Shown: in pieces, positions 1-8,447 of the stretch
How the letters are laid out: each line of letters begins with the position of its first letter
Position numbering within the stretch: position 1 is the stretch's first letter
DNA from: Alphaproteobacteria bacterium
Lineage (GTDB): Bacteria; Pseudomonadota; Alphaproteobacteria; Bin95
NCBI GenBank assembly: GCA_022827685.1
Contig: JAJEIH010000103.1
Location: 1 to 43,021 of the forward strand
Length of the DNA stretch: 43,021 nucleotides
Direction: 5' to 3'
Notes under the pieces: generated by a model
Told to the model about the DNA's origin: nothing
Databases searched by the model: none
The model's input: only the letters and a program-made list of their open reading frames with translations
Program-made: the position numbers and the translations under genes

Positions 1-62
1 TTCAGGCCGCTCATGATGCGCTCGCGGGTGGGCAGCAGATAGCCGAGTTTGGGTGCGGTCAT
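1..62 (-). CDS. LLM-class flavin-dependent oxidoreductase, N-terminal fragment
   Basis: Only the first 20 codons are inside the window; the gene continues past the left edge. The peptide begins MTAPKLGYLLPTRERIMSGL, which resembles the N-terminal beta strand of luciferase-like (F420- or FMN-dependent) monooxygenases. It starts at an ATG at 60-62 and diverges from the CoA-transferase, with about 130 bases between the two starts, so the two genes may share a control region and a catabolic role. With so little sequence, the family assignment rests on the N-terminal pattern alone. Confidence 0.45.
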   Translation of the reverse strand, partial: MTAPKLGYLLPTRERIMSGL

Positions 63-192
63 GTGTTGGAGTCTCCGAAAAAGGGTCAGTGCAGTTTCAC
101 CGATTCTGCCGCCGCTGCAATCCGGCCGCACTGGACCGGGCCGGACGGAGGCGCTACCTCATCGCTGCACCGGCAACCGGGGAGAGAAGACC

Positions 193-1383
193 ATGCTGCC
201 GTTGGAGGGGGTCCGCATCGTTGCGGTGGAGCAATACGGGGCCGGACCGTTCGGCACGATGCAGCTTGCGGACCTGGGCGCGGAGGTCGTCAAGGTCGAG
301 AATATCGCCGAGGGCGGCGATGTCGGGCGTTACGTCCGCCACCCGAAGGACCCGCTGCCCGAGGGGGACAGCCTGTTCTTCCAGGCGTTCAACCGCAACA
401 AGCGGTCGATCGCGCTCGACCTCAAGCAGGAGGCCGGCCGGGAGGTGCTGCACGACCTGGTGCGCTCGGCCGACGGGCTGCTCGACAATCTGCGCGGCGA
501 CCGGCCGGCGCAGCTCGGACTGACCTGGGAGGCGCTGAAGGCCGTCAACCCCGCCATCGTCTGCGTGCATCTCTCCGCCTATGGCAGCGAGGGCCCGCGC
601 GCCGCCTGGCCCGGCTACGACTATCTGATGCAGGCGGAGGCCGGCTATCTCTCCGTCACCGGCGAGCCCGACACGCCGCCGGCGCGCATGGGGCTTTCCA
701 TGGTCGATCTCGCGACCGGCGTGCAGGCGGCGCTCGCCATGACCTCGGGCATTCTGGCGGCGCGCGCCGGCGGCGCCGGCATGGACCTCGACGTTTCGCT
801 CTACGACACGGCCATGTCGAATCTCGGCTATCTCGCCTGCTGGTATCTGACTGCGGGCATCGTGCAGGGCCGCGAGCCGCGCTCCTCGCATCCGAACCTC
901 ACGCCCTCGCAGCTCTACCGGACGCGCGACGGCTGGCTGTTCATCATGTGCAACAAGGAGAAATTCTGGGGCGAGCTGGCGGACGCGCTCGGCAGGCCGG
1001 AATGGAAGGACGACCCGCGCTTCCACAGCTTCGCCGCCCGCCTCGACCATCGCGGCCTGGTGACGGAAATGCTCGACGAGGCGCTCTCCGCGAAAACGAC
1101 GGCGGAATGGCTGGAGGAGCTTCAGGGCCGGGTGCCGGTCGCGCCCGTGAATGACATCGCCAGCGCCATGGATGCGCCCTTCCCGACCGAAACCGGGCGC
1201 CATCTCTGGGTGGACCATCCCGCCGGCCGCCGCGTCGGCTCCGTCGGTCCCCCGATCCGGACCGGCGCCGCGCCGCCCGCCCGGCCCGCGCCGGCCATGG
1301 GCGCGGATACGGATGAGGTGCTGGGCGGCCTTGGCTACAGCGCGGAGAAAATCGCCGCGCTCAGGGCCGCGAAGGTCGTCTGA
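193..1383 (+). CDS. Class III CoA-transferase (CaiB/BaiF family)
   Basis: This 396-residue protein should move CoA between acyl groups, as formyl-CoA transferase and CaiB do. The usual opening LEGVRIVAVEQYGAGPFGTM is followed by LADLGAEVVKVE, and FNRNKRSIALDLK lies near residue 75. Asp172 in the MVDLATG motif matches the catalytic aspartate that forms the acyl anhydride in this family. The length is normal. I chose the ATG at 193 because the GGGGAGAG Shine-Dalgarno-like stretch precedes it and the family begins here; an in-frame start further upstream would add about 48 unrelated residues. Its 3' end overlaps the convergent DUF4387 gene by 23 bases. The acyl substrate cannot be read from the sequence; the neighbours suggest catabolism of a branched or dicarboxylic acid. 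Confidence 0.9.
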   Translation: MLPLEGVRIVAVEQYGAGPFGTMQLADLGAEVVKVENIAEGGDVGRYVRHPKDPLPEGDSLFFQAFNRNKRSIALDLKQEAGREVLHDLVRSADGLLDNLRGDRPAQLGLTWEALKAVNPAIVCVHLSAYGSEGPRAAWPGYDYLMQAEAGYLSVTGEPDTPPARMGLSMVDLATGVQAALAMTSGILAARAGGAGMDLDVSLYDTAMSNLGYLACWYLTAGIVQGREPRSSHPNLTPSQLYRTRDGWLFIMCNKEKFWGELADALGRPEWKDDPRFHSFAARLDHRGLVTEMLDEALSAKTTAEWLEELQGRVPVAPVNDIASAMDAPFPTETGRHLWVDHPAGRRVGSVGPPIRTGAAPPARPAPAMGADTDEVLGGLGYSAEKIAALRAAKVV

Positions 1384-1699
1384 GGCCTTCGCCGGGCTCC
1401 CCGAATTCCGCCTCGGCCAGCAGCGCCGCCCATTGCGCGCCGTGCATGTCGCGGTCGCCGCGGCTGCCCTGCGGCACGGGGCGGGGGAAGCTGAACTTCA
1501 CCACCCGCAACGCCGGAAGCTCGTAGCGCCCGACCCGTTCCGGGTCCACGCGGTAGAGCCGCGCGACCGCCGACGCCGTAACCGCCGCATTGACCTGCTG
1601 GAAGGCGGCGTCCGTGCCGCAGAAGATGTCCACCGTGACCATGAACGGCCCGGCGTTCTTGGACCGGACCGCCCTTACCGCGTCACCCAGCCGGGCCAT
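1361..1699 (-). CDS. DUF4387 domain protein
   Basis: This 112-residue protein begins MARLGDAVRAVRSKNAGPFM, the typical start of DUF4387, and carries PRPVPQGSRGDRDMHGAQWA in its C-terminal half, also typical. No catalytic function is established for the family. It is commonly encoded next to AtuA/DUF1446 proteins, as here, where its first 17 bases overlap the end of the AtuA gene. That overlap implies translational coupling and a two-part complex or enzyme. The last roughly 15 residues, rich in Gly and Arg, run into the 3' end of the opposite-strand CoA-transferase and may be a non-conserved tail. No signal peptide or membrane segment is seen. Confidence 0.8.
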   Translation of the reverse strand: MARLGDAVRAVRSKNAGPFMVTVDIFCGTDAAFQQVNAAVTASAVARLYRVDPERVGRYELPALRVVKFSFPRPVPQGSRGDRDMHGAQWAALLAEAEFGEPGEGLRRPSRP

Positions 1700-3062
1700 G
1701 CCCGACCTCCGTCACCTCCAGCCGGAACGCCTCCATCGGGTCGTCGAGCCGCATGACATGGTTGAGGGCGAACTCGTAGAGCGGTCCGCGCTCGGTCTCC
1801 GCCGGCGAGTAGGGGAAGGCGAAGGTCGGCAGGTCCTCGTCGTCGCTCAGCGGGAAATGCAGCAGGAACGGGTTGGCGAGCCGGGCGATCTCGGTCGCGG
1901 TGGCCTGCGAGGCGGCCGTCACGATGGCGAGCACGCCGACCTCGACCGGATCGGACGCCCGCGCCTCCAGCGGCCCGAGCGCCGCGTCCACGCCGATCAG
2001 GCGGAACTCGATGGCGTAGTCGCGGGGCTCAAGGCCGGTGCGGGCCGGGATTTCGCCGGCGAGGAACGTCTCCAGCCGCCCCAGCCAGCGCCGGGCGTTC
2101 GCGACATAGCGCGCGTCGCGCAGGATCGCGAGCGCGGTCGTCTGGAAGCCGGCGAGCCGCGCCCCTTCGAGCTTCACCGTGTAGGTTTCGGACGCGACCC
2201 AGCGGGAGCCGGAGATGCGCACCCGCCGCCCGTCCAGCGCGTCATATGCCGCGCCGCGCGCATCCAGGTGCCCGCCCGGCTCGTGGAGGATGAACGGGTC
2301 GGCGTTCTCGTAGAGCATGTGCGCGGCCACGGATTCCGGCGTGCAGCGCGCGCCGTCGGCATGCGGCTCCACCGTGCAGCCGGCGCCGTCGAACTCGAGG
2401 CCGATCACGCCGCTCATCGGCCGGGTCGAGCAGAGCGCGCCGCATTCGCCGATCTTGGCGCCGTGCCAGGCCGCGCCCGCATGTTCGCCGTTCATCAGCG
2501 GCAGCGCGGAGATCGCCGCCGTGTCGGTCGCGCGCCCGGCGATCACCACATCCGCGCCCGTCCGGAGCGCCGCCGCGATCTGCTCCGCGCCCGCAAGCGC
2601 CACGATATGCGTGCAGCGCGCGATGTCCTCGGCCGCGATGCCGCCTTCCGGCGCGCCTGCAAGCGGCGCCAGCCTGCCGGCCTGCAGGGCCTCGCGGACG
2701 GATGCGGCCGGCTGCTCCGATTTCAGCGTCGCGACCCTGAGGCGGCGGCCTTCCGCCTCCGCAATGCTCCGGGTCGCCGCCAGCATGTCCTCCACCATGG
2801 CGTCGGTGCCGCAGGTGCCGGCGGAGCCGAGCACCAGCGGGCAGCCGGCGGCCGCGCGCGCGGCCAGCAGCTCCCGCCATTCGGACCGCACGGAGGCGTC
2901 GGAATATTTCGAAACCCCGGCGCCCAGATAGAAGGGCCCGCTGTCGGTCGAGCCGCCGTCTATGCAGATGATGTCCGGCCTGTCCGAGGCGGCGCGCCTC
3001 AGCGCCTCGCGGTCGAAGCCCAGGCCGAGCACGCCCGAGGGAACGAGGACCCGCGTCGCCAT
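1683..3062 (-). CDS. Acyclic terpene utilization AtuA-like protein (DUF1446)
   Basis: This 459-residue protein belongs to the AtuA/DUF1446 family. Visible family features are VLVPSGVLGLGFDREAL near the start, the IDGGSTDSGPFYLG segment near residue 35, a glycine-rich GSAGTCGTD near residue 100 and ADVVIAGRATDTA near residue 230. AtuA was named from the citronellol/geraniol degradation cluster of Pseudomonas; its biochemical role is not settled. Here it forms an overlapping pair with the DUF4387 gene, close to a CoA-transferase and a flavin monooxygenase, which fits breakdown of a terpenoid-like or branched carboxylic acid. It starts at the ATG at 3062, 27 bases downstream of the hisN stop, so it may be read from the same leftward transcript. 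Confidence 0.85.
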   Translation of the reverse strand: MATRVLVPSGVLGLGFDREALRRAASDRPDIICIDGGSTDSGPFYLGAGVSKYSDASVRSEWRELLAARAAAGCPLVLGSAGTCGTDAMVEDMLAATRSIAEAEGRRLRVATLKSEQPAASVREALQAGRLAPLAGAPEGGIAAEDIARCTHIVALAGAEQIAAALRTGADVVIAGRATDTAAISALPLMNGEHAGAAWHGAKIGECGALCSTRPMSGVIGLEFDGAGCTVEPHADGARCTPESVAAHMLYENADPFILHEPGGHLDARGAAYDALDGRRVRISGSRWVASETYTVKLEGARLAGFQTTALAILRDARYVANARRWLGRLETFLAGEIPARTGLEPRDYAIEFRLIGVDAALGPLEARASDPVEVGVLAIVTAASQATATEIARLANPFLLHFPLSDDEDLPTFAFPYSPAETERGPLYEFALNHVMRLDDPMEAFRLEVTEVGHGPAG

Positions 3063-3089
3063 GTCAGCCGGTCCCGGCGCCCTGCCGCA

Positions 3090-3854
3090 CTACGGGCCGC
3101 GCAGGCGTTCCAGCGCCCGGTCGAACAGTTCGGGTGCGCCGACGGCCAGCACGGTGCCGTCGGACTCGAGGTCGAGCGGCCGGCCCCGCCAGTCCGCGAT
3201 GCGCCCGCCGGCGCCTTCGACGATGGCGACATGGGGCAGATAGTCGTAAGGCGCCATGCTGTCCTCGGCGACGAGGTCGATCCAGCCGCAGGCGAGCAGG
3301 CCGTAAAGGTGGCAGTCGCCGCCGAAATGCCGCTGGCCGCAGGCTGCCGACAGGCGGTCGAACGCCGCCCGCGAGGCGCCGTCCGGAAACATGTCCGGCG
3401 AGGTGGCGTTGAGCGAGGCGGCGGCCAGGTCCGGGCAGTCGCGCGTCCGCACCGGCGCGCCGTTGAAGGTCGTCGGCTCGCCGGCAATGCCGATCCAGCG
3501 CTCGGCGAGGATCGGCATGTCGATCAGGCCCGCGACCGGCCTGCCTTCCTCCAGCAGCGCCGCCATGGCGCCGAACGCGGGTTTGCCGTTGACGAAGGAG
3601 CGCGTGCCGTCGAGCGGGTCGAGTACCCAGACGCGCCGCGCGTCGAGGCGTTCGGAACCGAACTCCTCGCCCAGTATGCCGTCGTCCGGAAAGGCGTCCG
3701 CAATCTCCCGGCGCAGCGCCAGTTCGGCCTCCCGGTCGGAACGGGTGACGGGCGATTCGTCGTCCTTGAACTCGACCGTGACGCCGGAGCGGAAATAGCG
3801 CCGGTGGATCGGGCGGACGGTATCGCCCAGATGGTCGAGGAAGGCGCGGATCAT
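3090..3854 (-). CDS. hisN: Histidinol-phosphatase, inositol monophosphatase type
   Basis: This 254-residue protein has all the metal-binding motifs of the IMPase fold: Glu63-Glu64 in LGEEFG, Asp79 and Asp82 in WVLDPLDGTRSF, and Asp204 in APYDYLPHVAIVEGAGG. The last motif, with PYDYL followed by VEGAGG, is the form usual in HisN, the enzyme that dephosphorylates histidinol phosphate in histidine synthesis in many alphaproteobacteria. A general inositol monophosphatase or CysQ-like enzyme is the main alternative. It lies upstream of the AtuA gene and 24 bases downstream of the cytochrome c gene, all leftward. Length is normal and the ATG at 3854 is the natural start. Confidence 0.8.
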   Translation of the reverse strand: MIRAFLDHLGDTVRPIHRRYFRSGVTVEFKDDESPVTRSDREAELALRREIADAFPDDGILGEEFGSERLDARRVWVLDPLDGTRSFVNGKPAFGAMAALLEEGRPVAGLIDMPILAERWIGIAGEPTTFNGAPVRTRDCPDLAAASLNATSPDMFPDGASRAAFDRLSAACGQRHFGGDCHLYGLLACGWIDLVAEDSMAPYDYLPHVAIVEGAGGRIADWRGRPLDLESDGTVLAVGAPELFDRALERLRGP

Positions 3855-3878
3855 CGGGCCGGCGCGCGCCGAAGCGCC

Positions 3879-4940
3879 TCAGGGCAGCGGCAGCGGTTCG
3901 TCCGCCATGCCTCGCATGAAGGCGATGACATTGGCGCGGTCCTTCGGCTTCTTCAGCCCGACAAAGGACATCTTGCCGCCCTTCACCACCTTTCTCGGCT
4001 TGGTGAGATAGGCGTCGAGCCGCTCATAGGTCCACTGGCCGCCGAATGCCAGCATTCCCTTGGAATATTTGAAGCCCTCGCGTGCGCCCACATCCGCACC
4101 GACGATATTCCAGAGATTGGGGCCGATGCGCTTCTTGCCGCCCTTCTTGATCGTGTGGCAGGCCTTGCACTTGCGCCACACCTTCTTGCCGGCCTCCGGA
4201 TCGGCGGCCGCGAGGCGTTCGGCGAGGCTCTTGGCCGGCTCGGCCGCCATGGCCGCCCCGATCAGCGAGAAGCTCCAGCCAAGGCGGTCTTCCGTTTCCG
4301 GCGCGGGGGCGGGTTCCCGGACTGCCTGCCTGCGGTCCGGTTCGGCCGGCAGCGCCGCCTTGGGTTCGGCTTCGCCCTCCTTCTCCGGCTCCGGGGCGCC
4401 GCCTTCCGGCAGCGGCTGCGGCGAGGCGGAGAGCGAGCGCAGATAGGCGATGAGATCGGCGCGGTCGCGGGCCTTCTTCAGCCCGACGAAAGTCATCTTT
4501 GTGCCCTTGATGAACTTCTTCGGCTTGTGGAGGAAGGCGTTGAGGTTGGCGTAGGTCCAATCGCCTTCCTGTTCGGCCATCGCGTCGGAATATCCGAAAT
4601 CCTCCCGCGCCGCGATGTCCGCGCCGACGATGTTGTAGAGGTTCGGCCCCTGCTTGGCCGCGCCGCCTTCATCGAAGGTATGGCAGGCGGTGCATTTCTT
4701 GGTGATGGACTCGCCGCGCGCGATGTCCGCCTCGGCCAGCATGCCGGCGATCGGCTCGGGGCCTGCCGGCTCCGAACGGGCCGCCGGCGCGGCGGCGGCC
4801 ATGTCCGCCTCGCGAGGCTCGACCCCGTGTCCGCCATCATGCTTCGGGACCAGAGTGTTGCCGAAAATACCGATAAAGATGGTCACAACGCCGGCCAGCA
4901 ACAGCCCGCCCGCGATTTTATTGACCTCGAAAAAATCCAT
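3879..4940 (-). CDS. Membrane-anchored cytochrome c with two tandem CycM-like domains
   Basis: The 353-residue protein has one N-terminal membrane anchor (about residues 10-30) followed by two complete class I cytochrome c domains. Haem sites are C83-x-x-C86-H87 and C258-x-x-C261-H262; the sixth ligands should be Met149 and Met324, each in a KM(T/S)FVGLKK motif. From the first Cys onward my manual alignment of the domains gives about 50 identical positions in 88, indicating internal duplication. A proline- and glutamate-rich linker joins them; it contains a hydrophobic stretch ending AMAAEP (about 222-235) that looks like an old signal-peptide cleavage region. The single-domain homologue, CycM/c552, passes electrons to terminal oxidases at the inner membrane, and the cycM-kdsB-pheA order is common in alphaproteobacteria. 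I chose the ATG at 4940; the frame stays open upstream only as antisense of kdsB. Confidence 0.9.
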   Translation of the reverse strand: MDFFEVNKIAGGLLLAGVVTIFIGIFGNTLVPKHDGGHGVEPREADMAAAAPAARSEPAGPEPIAGMLAEADIARGESITKKCTACHTFDEGGAAKQGPNLYNIVGADIAAREDFGYSDAMAEQEGDWTYANLNAFLHKPKKFIKGTKMTFVGLKKARDRADLIAYLRSLSASPQPLPEGGAPEPEKEGEAEPKAALPAEPDRRQAVREPAPAPETEDRLGWSFSLIGAAMAAEPAKSLAERLAAADPEAGKKVWRKCKACHTIKKGGKKRIGPNLWNIVGADVGAREGFKYSKGMLAFGGQWTYERLDAYLTKPRKVVKGGKMSFVGLKKPKDRANVIAFMRGMADEPLPLP

Positions 4941-5087
4941 GCCTCGTCGTCCAGTTGACGGCCGCGCGCACCAGGGCATTCTTGCACAGAGGCATGGCGT
5001 ATGCCGGGAAGTCCTCTGTCCGATTCCGAGTGTAGGGACGGCTGAAATGAGCGGATATGCGGCGTTGCGTCGCGTAAATCCCGGCCG

Positions 5088-5816
5088 GTGAGCGCCCCGG
5101 CGCTCATCGCCATTCCCGCGCGGATGGCCTCGACGCGGCTGCCGGGCAAACCGCTGGCGGACATTGCCGGGCGCCCGCTGATCGTCCATGTGCTCGAACG
5201 CGCGGTCGAAGCGGGAGTCGGGCCGGTGCTCGTCGCCTGCAGCGAGCCGGAGGTGGCCGGGGCGGTGCGCGCGGCGGGCGGCGAGGCGGCGATGACCGAC
5301 CCCGGCCTGCCTTCCGGCTCGGACCGCATCCGCGCCGCGCTCGACGCCTTCGACCCGGACCGCCGGTTCGACCGCATCGTCAATCTCCAGGGCGACCTGC
5401 CGACGGTCCCGCCGGGCGACATCCGCGCCGCGCTCGCCCTGCTCGACGATCCGGAAGTGGATATCGGCACGGTCGCCGCGCGGATCCTGCGCGAGGAAGA
5501 GCGCACGAATCCCAATGTCGTGAAGGCGGTGTTCGGCGCTGACGGACGCGCGCTGTATTTCACCCGCGCGACGGCCCCTTCGGGCCCCGGGCCGCTCTTC
5601 CACCATATCGGCCTCTACGCCTGGCGGCGGGCGGCGCTGGAACGCTTCACGGAGCTTCCCCCGAGCCCCCTGGAACAGCGCGAGAAACTGGAGCAATTGC
5701 GGGCGCTCGAGGCCGGAATGCGGATCGCCGTGGCCGTCGTTGACAGCGTTCCGCTCGGCGTCGATACTCCCGCCGACCTCGCCCGGGCGCGGGAAATCCT
5801 TGCCGCAAAACCATAA
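5088..5816 (+). CDS. kdsB: 3-deoxy-manno-octulosonate cytidylyltransferase
   Basis: KdsB activates Kdo with CTP to CMP-Kdo for lipopolysaccharide inner-core synthesis in the cytoplasm. The 242-residue sequence has the nucleotide-binding opening [18 protein letters not shown], followed by [10 protein letters not shown], then SGSDRI, NLQGDLP near residue 105 and the late [16 protein letters not shown] motif. Length is normal. The start is GTG at 5088, the only suitable start at the conserved N-terminus. It is divergent from the cytochrome c gene across about 147 bases and is followed after 13 bases by pheA, so the two are probably one transcript. Presence of kdsB shows the host makes Kdo-containing LPS. 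Confidence 0.95.
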   Translation: MSAPALIAIPARMASTRLPGKPLADIAGRPLIVHVLERAVEAGVGPVLVACSEPEVAGAVRAAGGEAAMTDPGLPSGSDRIRAALDAFDPDRRFDRIVNLQGDLPTVPPGDIRAALALLDDPEVDIGTVAARILREEERTNPNVVKAVFGADGRALYFTRATAPSGPGPLFHHIGLYAWRRAALERFTELPPSPLEQREKLEQLRALEAGMRIAVAVVDSVPLGVDTPADLARAREILAAKP

Positions 5817-5829
5817 TTCGAAGCATCCG

Positions 5830-6696
5830 ATGGCCGCCAACGCCGACGACCGCCGGATCGCCTTTCAGGGCGAACCGGGAGCCTATTCAGACCTCGCCTG
5901 CCGACAGGCTTACCCGGACCTGGAGCCGCTTCCCTGCCGGGCCTTCGAGGACGCCTTCGCAGCGGTCGAAAACGGCGAGGCGGCGCTCGCCATGATCCCG
6001 ATCGAGAACTCCATCGCCGGGCGCGTTGCGGACATCCACAGGCTGCTGCCGGAAACCGGGCTGCATATCGTCGCCGAGCATTTCGAGATGGTGCGCCACC
6101 AGCTCCTCGCCGCGCCGGGCGCCAGCCTGGACACGATCCGGCGGGTGCGCAGCCACGTCCATGCGCTCGGCCAGTGCGGCAGGCTGATCCGCGAACTCGG
6201 TCTCACCGCGCTGGTCCACGCCGACACTGCAGGCGCGGCCGCCGAGGTGGCCGAGCGGGCCGACCCGGAGGAAGCCGCCATCGCCTCCACCCTCGCCGCG
6301 GAACATTACGGCCTGCGGATCCTGCGCGCCGACATCGAGGACGCCGCGCACAACACGACCCGCTTCATCGTGCTGGCCCGCGAGCCCGCGCATCCGCCGC
6401 CCGGCGCGGGCGTGGCGACCACCCTGCTGTTCAAGGTCCGCAATGTGCCGGCGGCGCTCTACAAGGCGCTCGGCGGCTTCGCCACCAATGGCGTCAACAT
6501 GACCAAGCTCGAAAGCTACATGACCGACGGCAGTTTCACGGCGACCCAGTTCTACGCCGATATCGAGGGCCATCCCGAGGACCATTCCGTCCGGCTGGCG
6601 CTGGAGGAACTCGACTTCTTCTCCCGCGAAACTCGCATTCTCGGTGTCTATCCGGTCTCCCCCGCGCGGGGCCGCCTGAACGGCGACGGGTGCTGA
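5830..6696 (+). CDS. pheA: Prephenate dehydratase (monofunctional, with ACT domain)
   Basis: This 288-residue enzyme converts prephenate to phenylpyruvate in phenylalanine synthesis. The catalytic domain begins IAFQGEPGAYSDLACRQAYP and includes IPIENSIAGRV near residue 57 and the conserved HNTTRFIVLA segment near residue 174. The C-terminal ACT domain, with NGVNMTKLESYMTDGSFTAT in place of the usual KIESRP-type motif, should bind phenylalanine for feedback inhibition. No chorismate mutase domain is present, as is usual in alphaproteobacteria. The ATG at 5830 is preferred because the family starts here; kdsB ends 13 bases upstream. The C-terminal tail after VYPVSP is short and unconserved. Confidence 0.93.
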   Translation: MAANADDRRIAFQGEPGAYSDLACRQAYPDLEPLPCRAFEDAFAAVENGEAALAMIPIENSIAGRVADIHRLLPETGLHIVAEHFEMVRHQLLAAPGASLDTIRRVRSHVHALGQCGRLIRELGLTALVHADTAGAAAEVAERADPEEAAIASTLAAEHYGLRILRADIEDAAHNTTRFIVLAREPAHPPPGAGVATTLLFKVRNVPAALYKALGGFATNGVNMTKLESYMTDGSFTATQFYADIEGHPEDHSVRLALEELDFFSRETRILGVYPVSPARGRLNGDGC

Positions 6697-6724
6697 GGAC
6701 GCGGCTCAAGGAAAGCGAGACGAG

Positions 6725-8005
6725 ATGGACTTCGGATATTCGGACAAGGTCCGCCAGCTTCAGGAACAGCTCACCCGTTTCATGGTCCGGGAGATCGTGC
6801 CGCGCGACAAGGAATGGCATGAACTGACCGAGCAGGGCGTCTTCCCGCCGCCCTTCTGCGCCGGCATCAAGGACCGCGCCAGGGAAGAGGGGCTCTGGAA
6901 CATGTTCCTGCCCTCGCTGCCCGAGGGCGCGCCCGGCACCCGCTGCACCAATCTCGAATATGCGCCGCTCGCCGAGATCATGGGCCGCATCTACTGGGCG
7001 CCCGAGATGTTCAACTGCAACGCGCCGGACACGGGCAATATGGAAGTGTTCCATATGTTCGGCACGCCGGAGCAGAAGCGCCGCTACCTGGAGCCGATGC
7101 TGGAAGGCAGAATCCGCTCGGCCTTCTGCATGACCGAGCCGGAAGTCGCCTCCTCCGACGCGACCAATGTGCAGACCCGCATACGGCGCGAGGGCGGTGA
7201 GTGGGTCATCGACGGGCGCAAGTGGTTCATCACCAACGCCGCCCATCCCGAGCTCGGCGTGATGATCGTCATGGGCGTGACCGACCCCGACGCTGCGGTG
7301 CACCGCCGCCAGAGCCAGGTGCTTGTCGAGCCCGACACGCCGGGCGTGCGCATCGCGCGCAACATCCCGGTCATGCACCACATCGCGCCGGAAGGGCATT
7401 GCGAGGTCGTGTTCGAGAATGTCCGCGTGCCCTGTGACAACCTGGTCGGCGAGGAGGGCGGCGGCTTCGCCATCGCGCAGGCGCGGCTCGGGCCCGGCCG
7501 CATCCACCACAGCATGCGCACCATCGGGCAATGCGAAGTGGCGCTGCAGCTGATGATCGAGCGCGGGCTCAACCGCACGACCTTCGGCAAGCGCACCATC
7601 GACCACGACACGGTGCGCGAGGCGGTCGCGCTTTCGCGGACCGAGATCGACATGGCGCGCCTTCTGTGCCTGCGCACCGCCTGGCTGATCGACCACCACG
7701 GCAACAAGGCGGCCCGCAACGAGGTTTCGCAGATCAAGGTGGTGGCCGCCCGCCTCCAGACCGAAGTCTCCAACCGCGCAATGCAGGTGTTCGGCTCCAT
7801 GGGCCTCACGCCCGACACACCGCTCTCCTGGCTATGGACCTGGGGCCGGGCGCTCCAGTTCATCGACGGGCCGGACGAGGTGCATCTGCGCGGCATCGCG
7901 CGCAATGTCGTCCGCGAACACGAGCGCTCCGGCCTCGACCCGGTAACGCCGCACTTCTACCGCATCAGCAAGGACTTCGACGAAAGCCGCCTGTCGAATA
8001 CCTGA
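6725..8005 (+). CDS. Acyl-CoA dehydrogenase (ACAD10/11-like)
   Basis: The 426-residue protein has the three-part acyl-CoA dehydrogenase fold: a helical N-terminal domain; a middle beta domain with FCMTEPEVASSDATNVQT and EWVIDGRKWFITNA that contacts FAD; and a C-terminal helical domain with RTTFGKRTI and the closing FIDGPDEVHLRGIARN. DGPDEVH at the position of the usual catalytic loop, and the overall length, resemble the ACAD10/11 group, which acts on branched, hydroxylated or long-chain acyl-CoAs. FAD-dependent alpha,beta-desaturation is expected; the substrate is not evident. A GGAAAGCGAGACGAG leader precedes the ATG. It follows pheA by 28 bases and converges on the RsbW-like gene with a 10-base gap. 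Confidence 0.92.
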   Translation: MDFGYSDKVRQLQEQLTRFMVREIVPRDKEWHELTEQGVFPPPFCAGIKDRAREEGLWNMFLPSLPEGAPGTRCTNLEYAPLAEIMGRIYWAPEMFNCNAPDTGNMEVFHMFGTPEQKRRYLEPMLEGRIRSAFCMTEPEVASSDATNVQTRIRREGGEWVIDGRKWFITNAAHPELGVMIVMGVTDPDAAVHRRQSQVLVEPDTPGVRIARNIPVMHHIAPEGHCEVVFENVRVPCDNLVGEEGGGFAIAQARLGPGRIHHSMRTIGQCEVALQLMIERGLNRTTFGKRTIDHDTVREAVALSRTEIDMARLLCLRTAWLIDHHGNKAARNEVSQIKVVAARLQTEVSNRAMQVFGSMGLTPDTPLSWLWTWGRALQFIDGPDEVHLRGIARNVVREHERSGLDPVTPHFYRISKDFDESRLSNT

Positions 8006-8015
8006 GCGCGCGCGC

Positions 8016-8447
8016 TCAGCCAGTCTCAATCAGGCTCTTGGTGAGCGTGACGACATTGCGGCCCTCGTCCCGGCGGTAGTTCACGCTGTCCATCAGTTCA
8101 TGCACCAGGAAGAGCCCGAGGCCCCCGACGGCGCGTTCTTCCAGCGATACGTCTAAATCGACGTCCGGCGGCGGTCCCGAGGGGTCGAACGCCCGGCTGT
8201 CGTCGTCGATCTCGACCACCAGCGCGTCCGCCTGTCTGCTGACCGCAATACCGATCCGGTGCGGGCCTTCATCGTCATATCCGTAGTCGATCGTGTTCGT
8301 CAGGATTTCGTCAATCGAAACATTCACCGCGTTGGCGGTCATCGGCCCGATCCCGCGGGCCTCGCAGAACTCGTCGATCCGGGCGGCGACATCGGCGATC
8401 TCATGCACATCGTTGGCGATCGAGATTTCAACCCGGTCTTCGTCCAC
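8016..8447 (-). CDS. RsbW-like anti-sigma factor / GHKL serine kinase
   Basis: The 143-residue protein is a stand-alone GHKL ATPase domain of the HATPase_c_2 type found in anti-sigma factors such as RsbW and SpoIIAB. The N box is SIDEILTNTIDYGYDD (Asn51), the G1 box is EIDDDSRAFDPS (Asp81-83) and the G2 box is VGGLGLFLVHELMDSV (residues 107-122). Such proteins bind a sigma factor, or phosphorylate a STAS antagonist on serine. I chose the GTG at 8447 because AGGGGAG sits five bases upstream; a longer frame to 8525 adds an unconserved Arg-rich stretch. No STAS protein, PP2C phosphatase or sigma factor is adjacent, so its partners must be elsewhere. It is downstream of mfd with a 139-base gap. 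Confidence 0.82.
   Translation of the reverse strand: MDEDRVEISIANDVHEIADVAARIDEFCEARGIGPMTANAVNVSIDEILTNTIDYGYDDEGPHRIGIAVSRQADALVVEIDDDSRAFDPSGPPPDVDLDVSLEERAVGGLGLFLVHELMDSVNYRRDEGRNVVTLTKSLIETG

Noticed and set aside
1590-4958. A 1122-codon open frame on the plus strand
   Set aside because: It runs opposite DUF4387, AtuA, hisN and the cytochrome gene. Its composition (Arg, Gly, His, Ala) is typical of antisense frames in GC-rich DNA.
4941-5840. A 300-codon open extension upstream of the cytochrome c gene
   Set aside because: It is the exact antisense of kdsB, is Arg-rich, and lacks any domain; the membrane anchor and ATG at 4940 define the true start.
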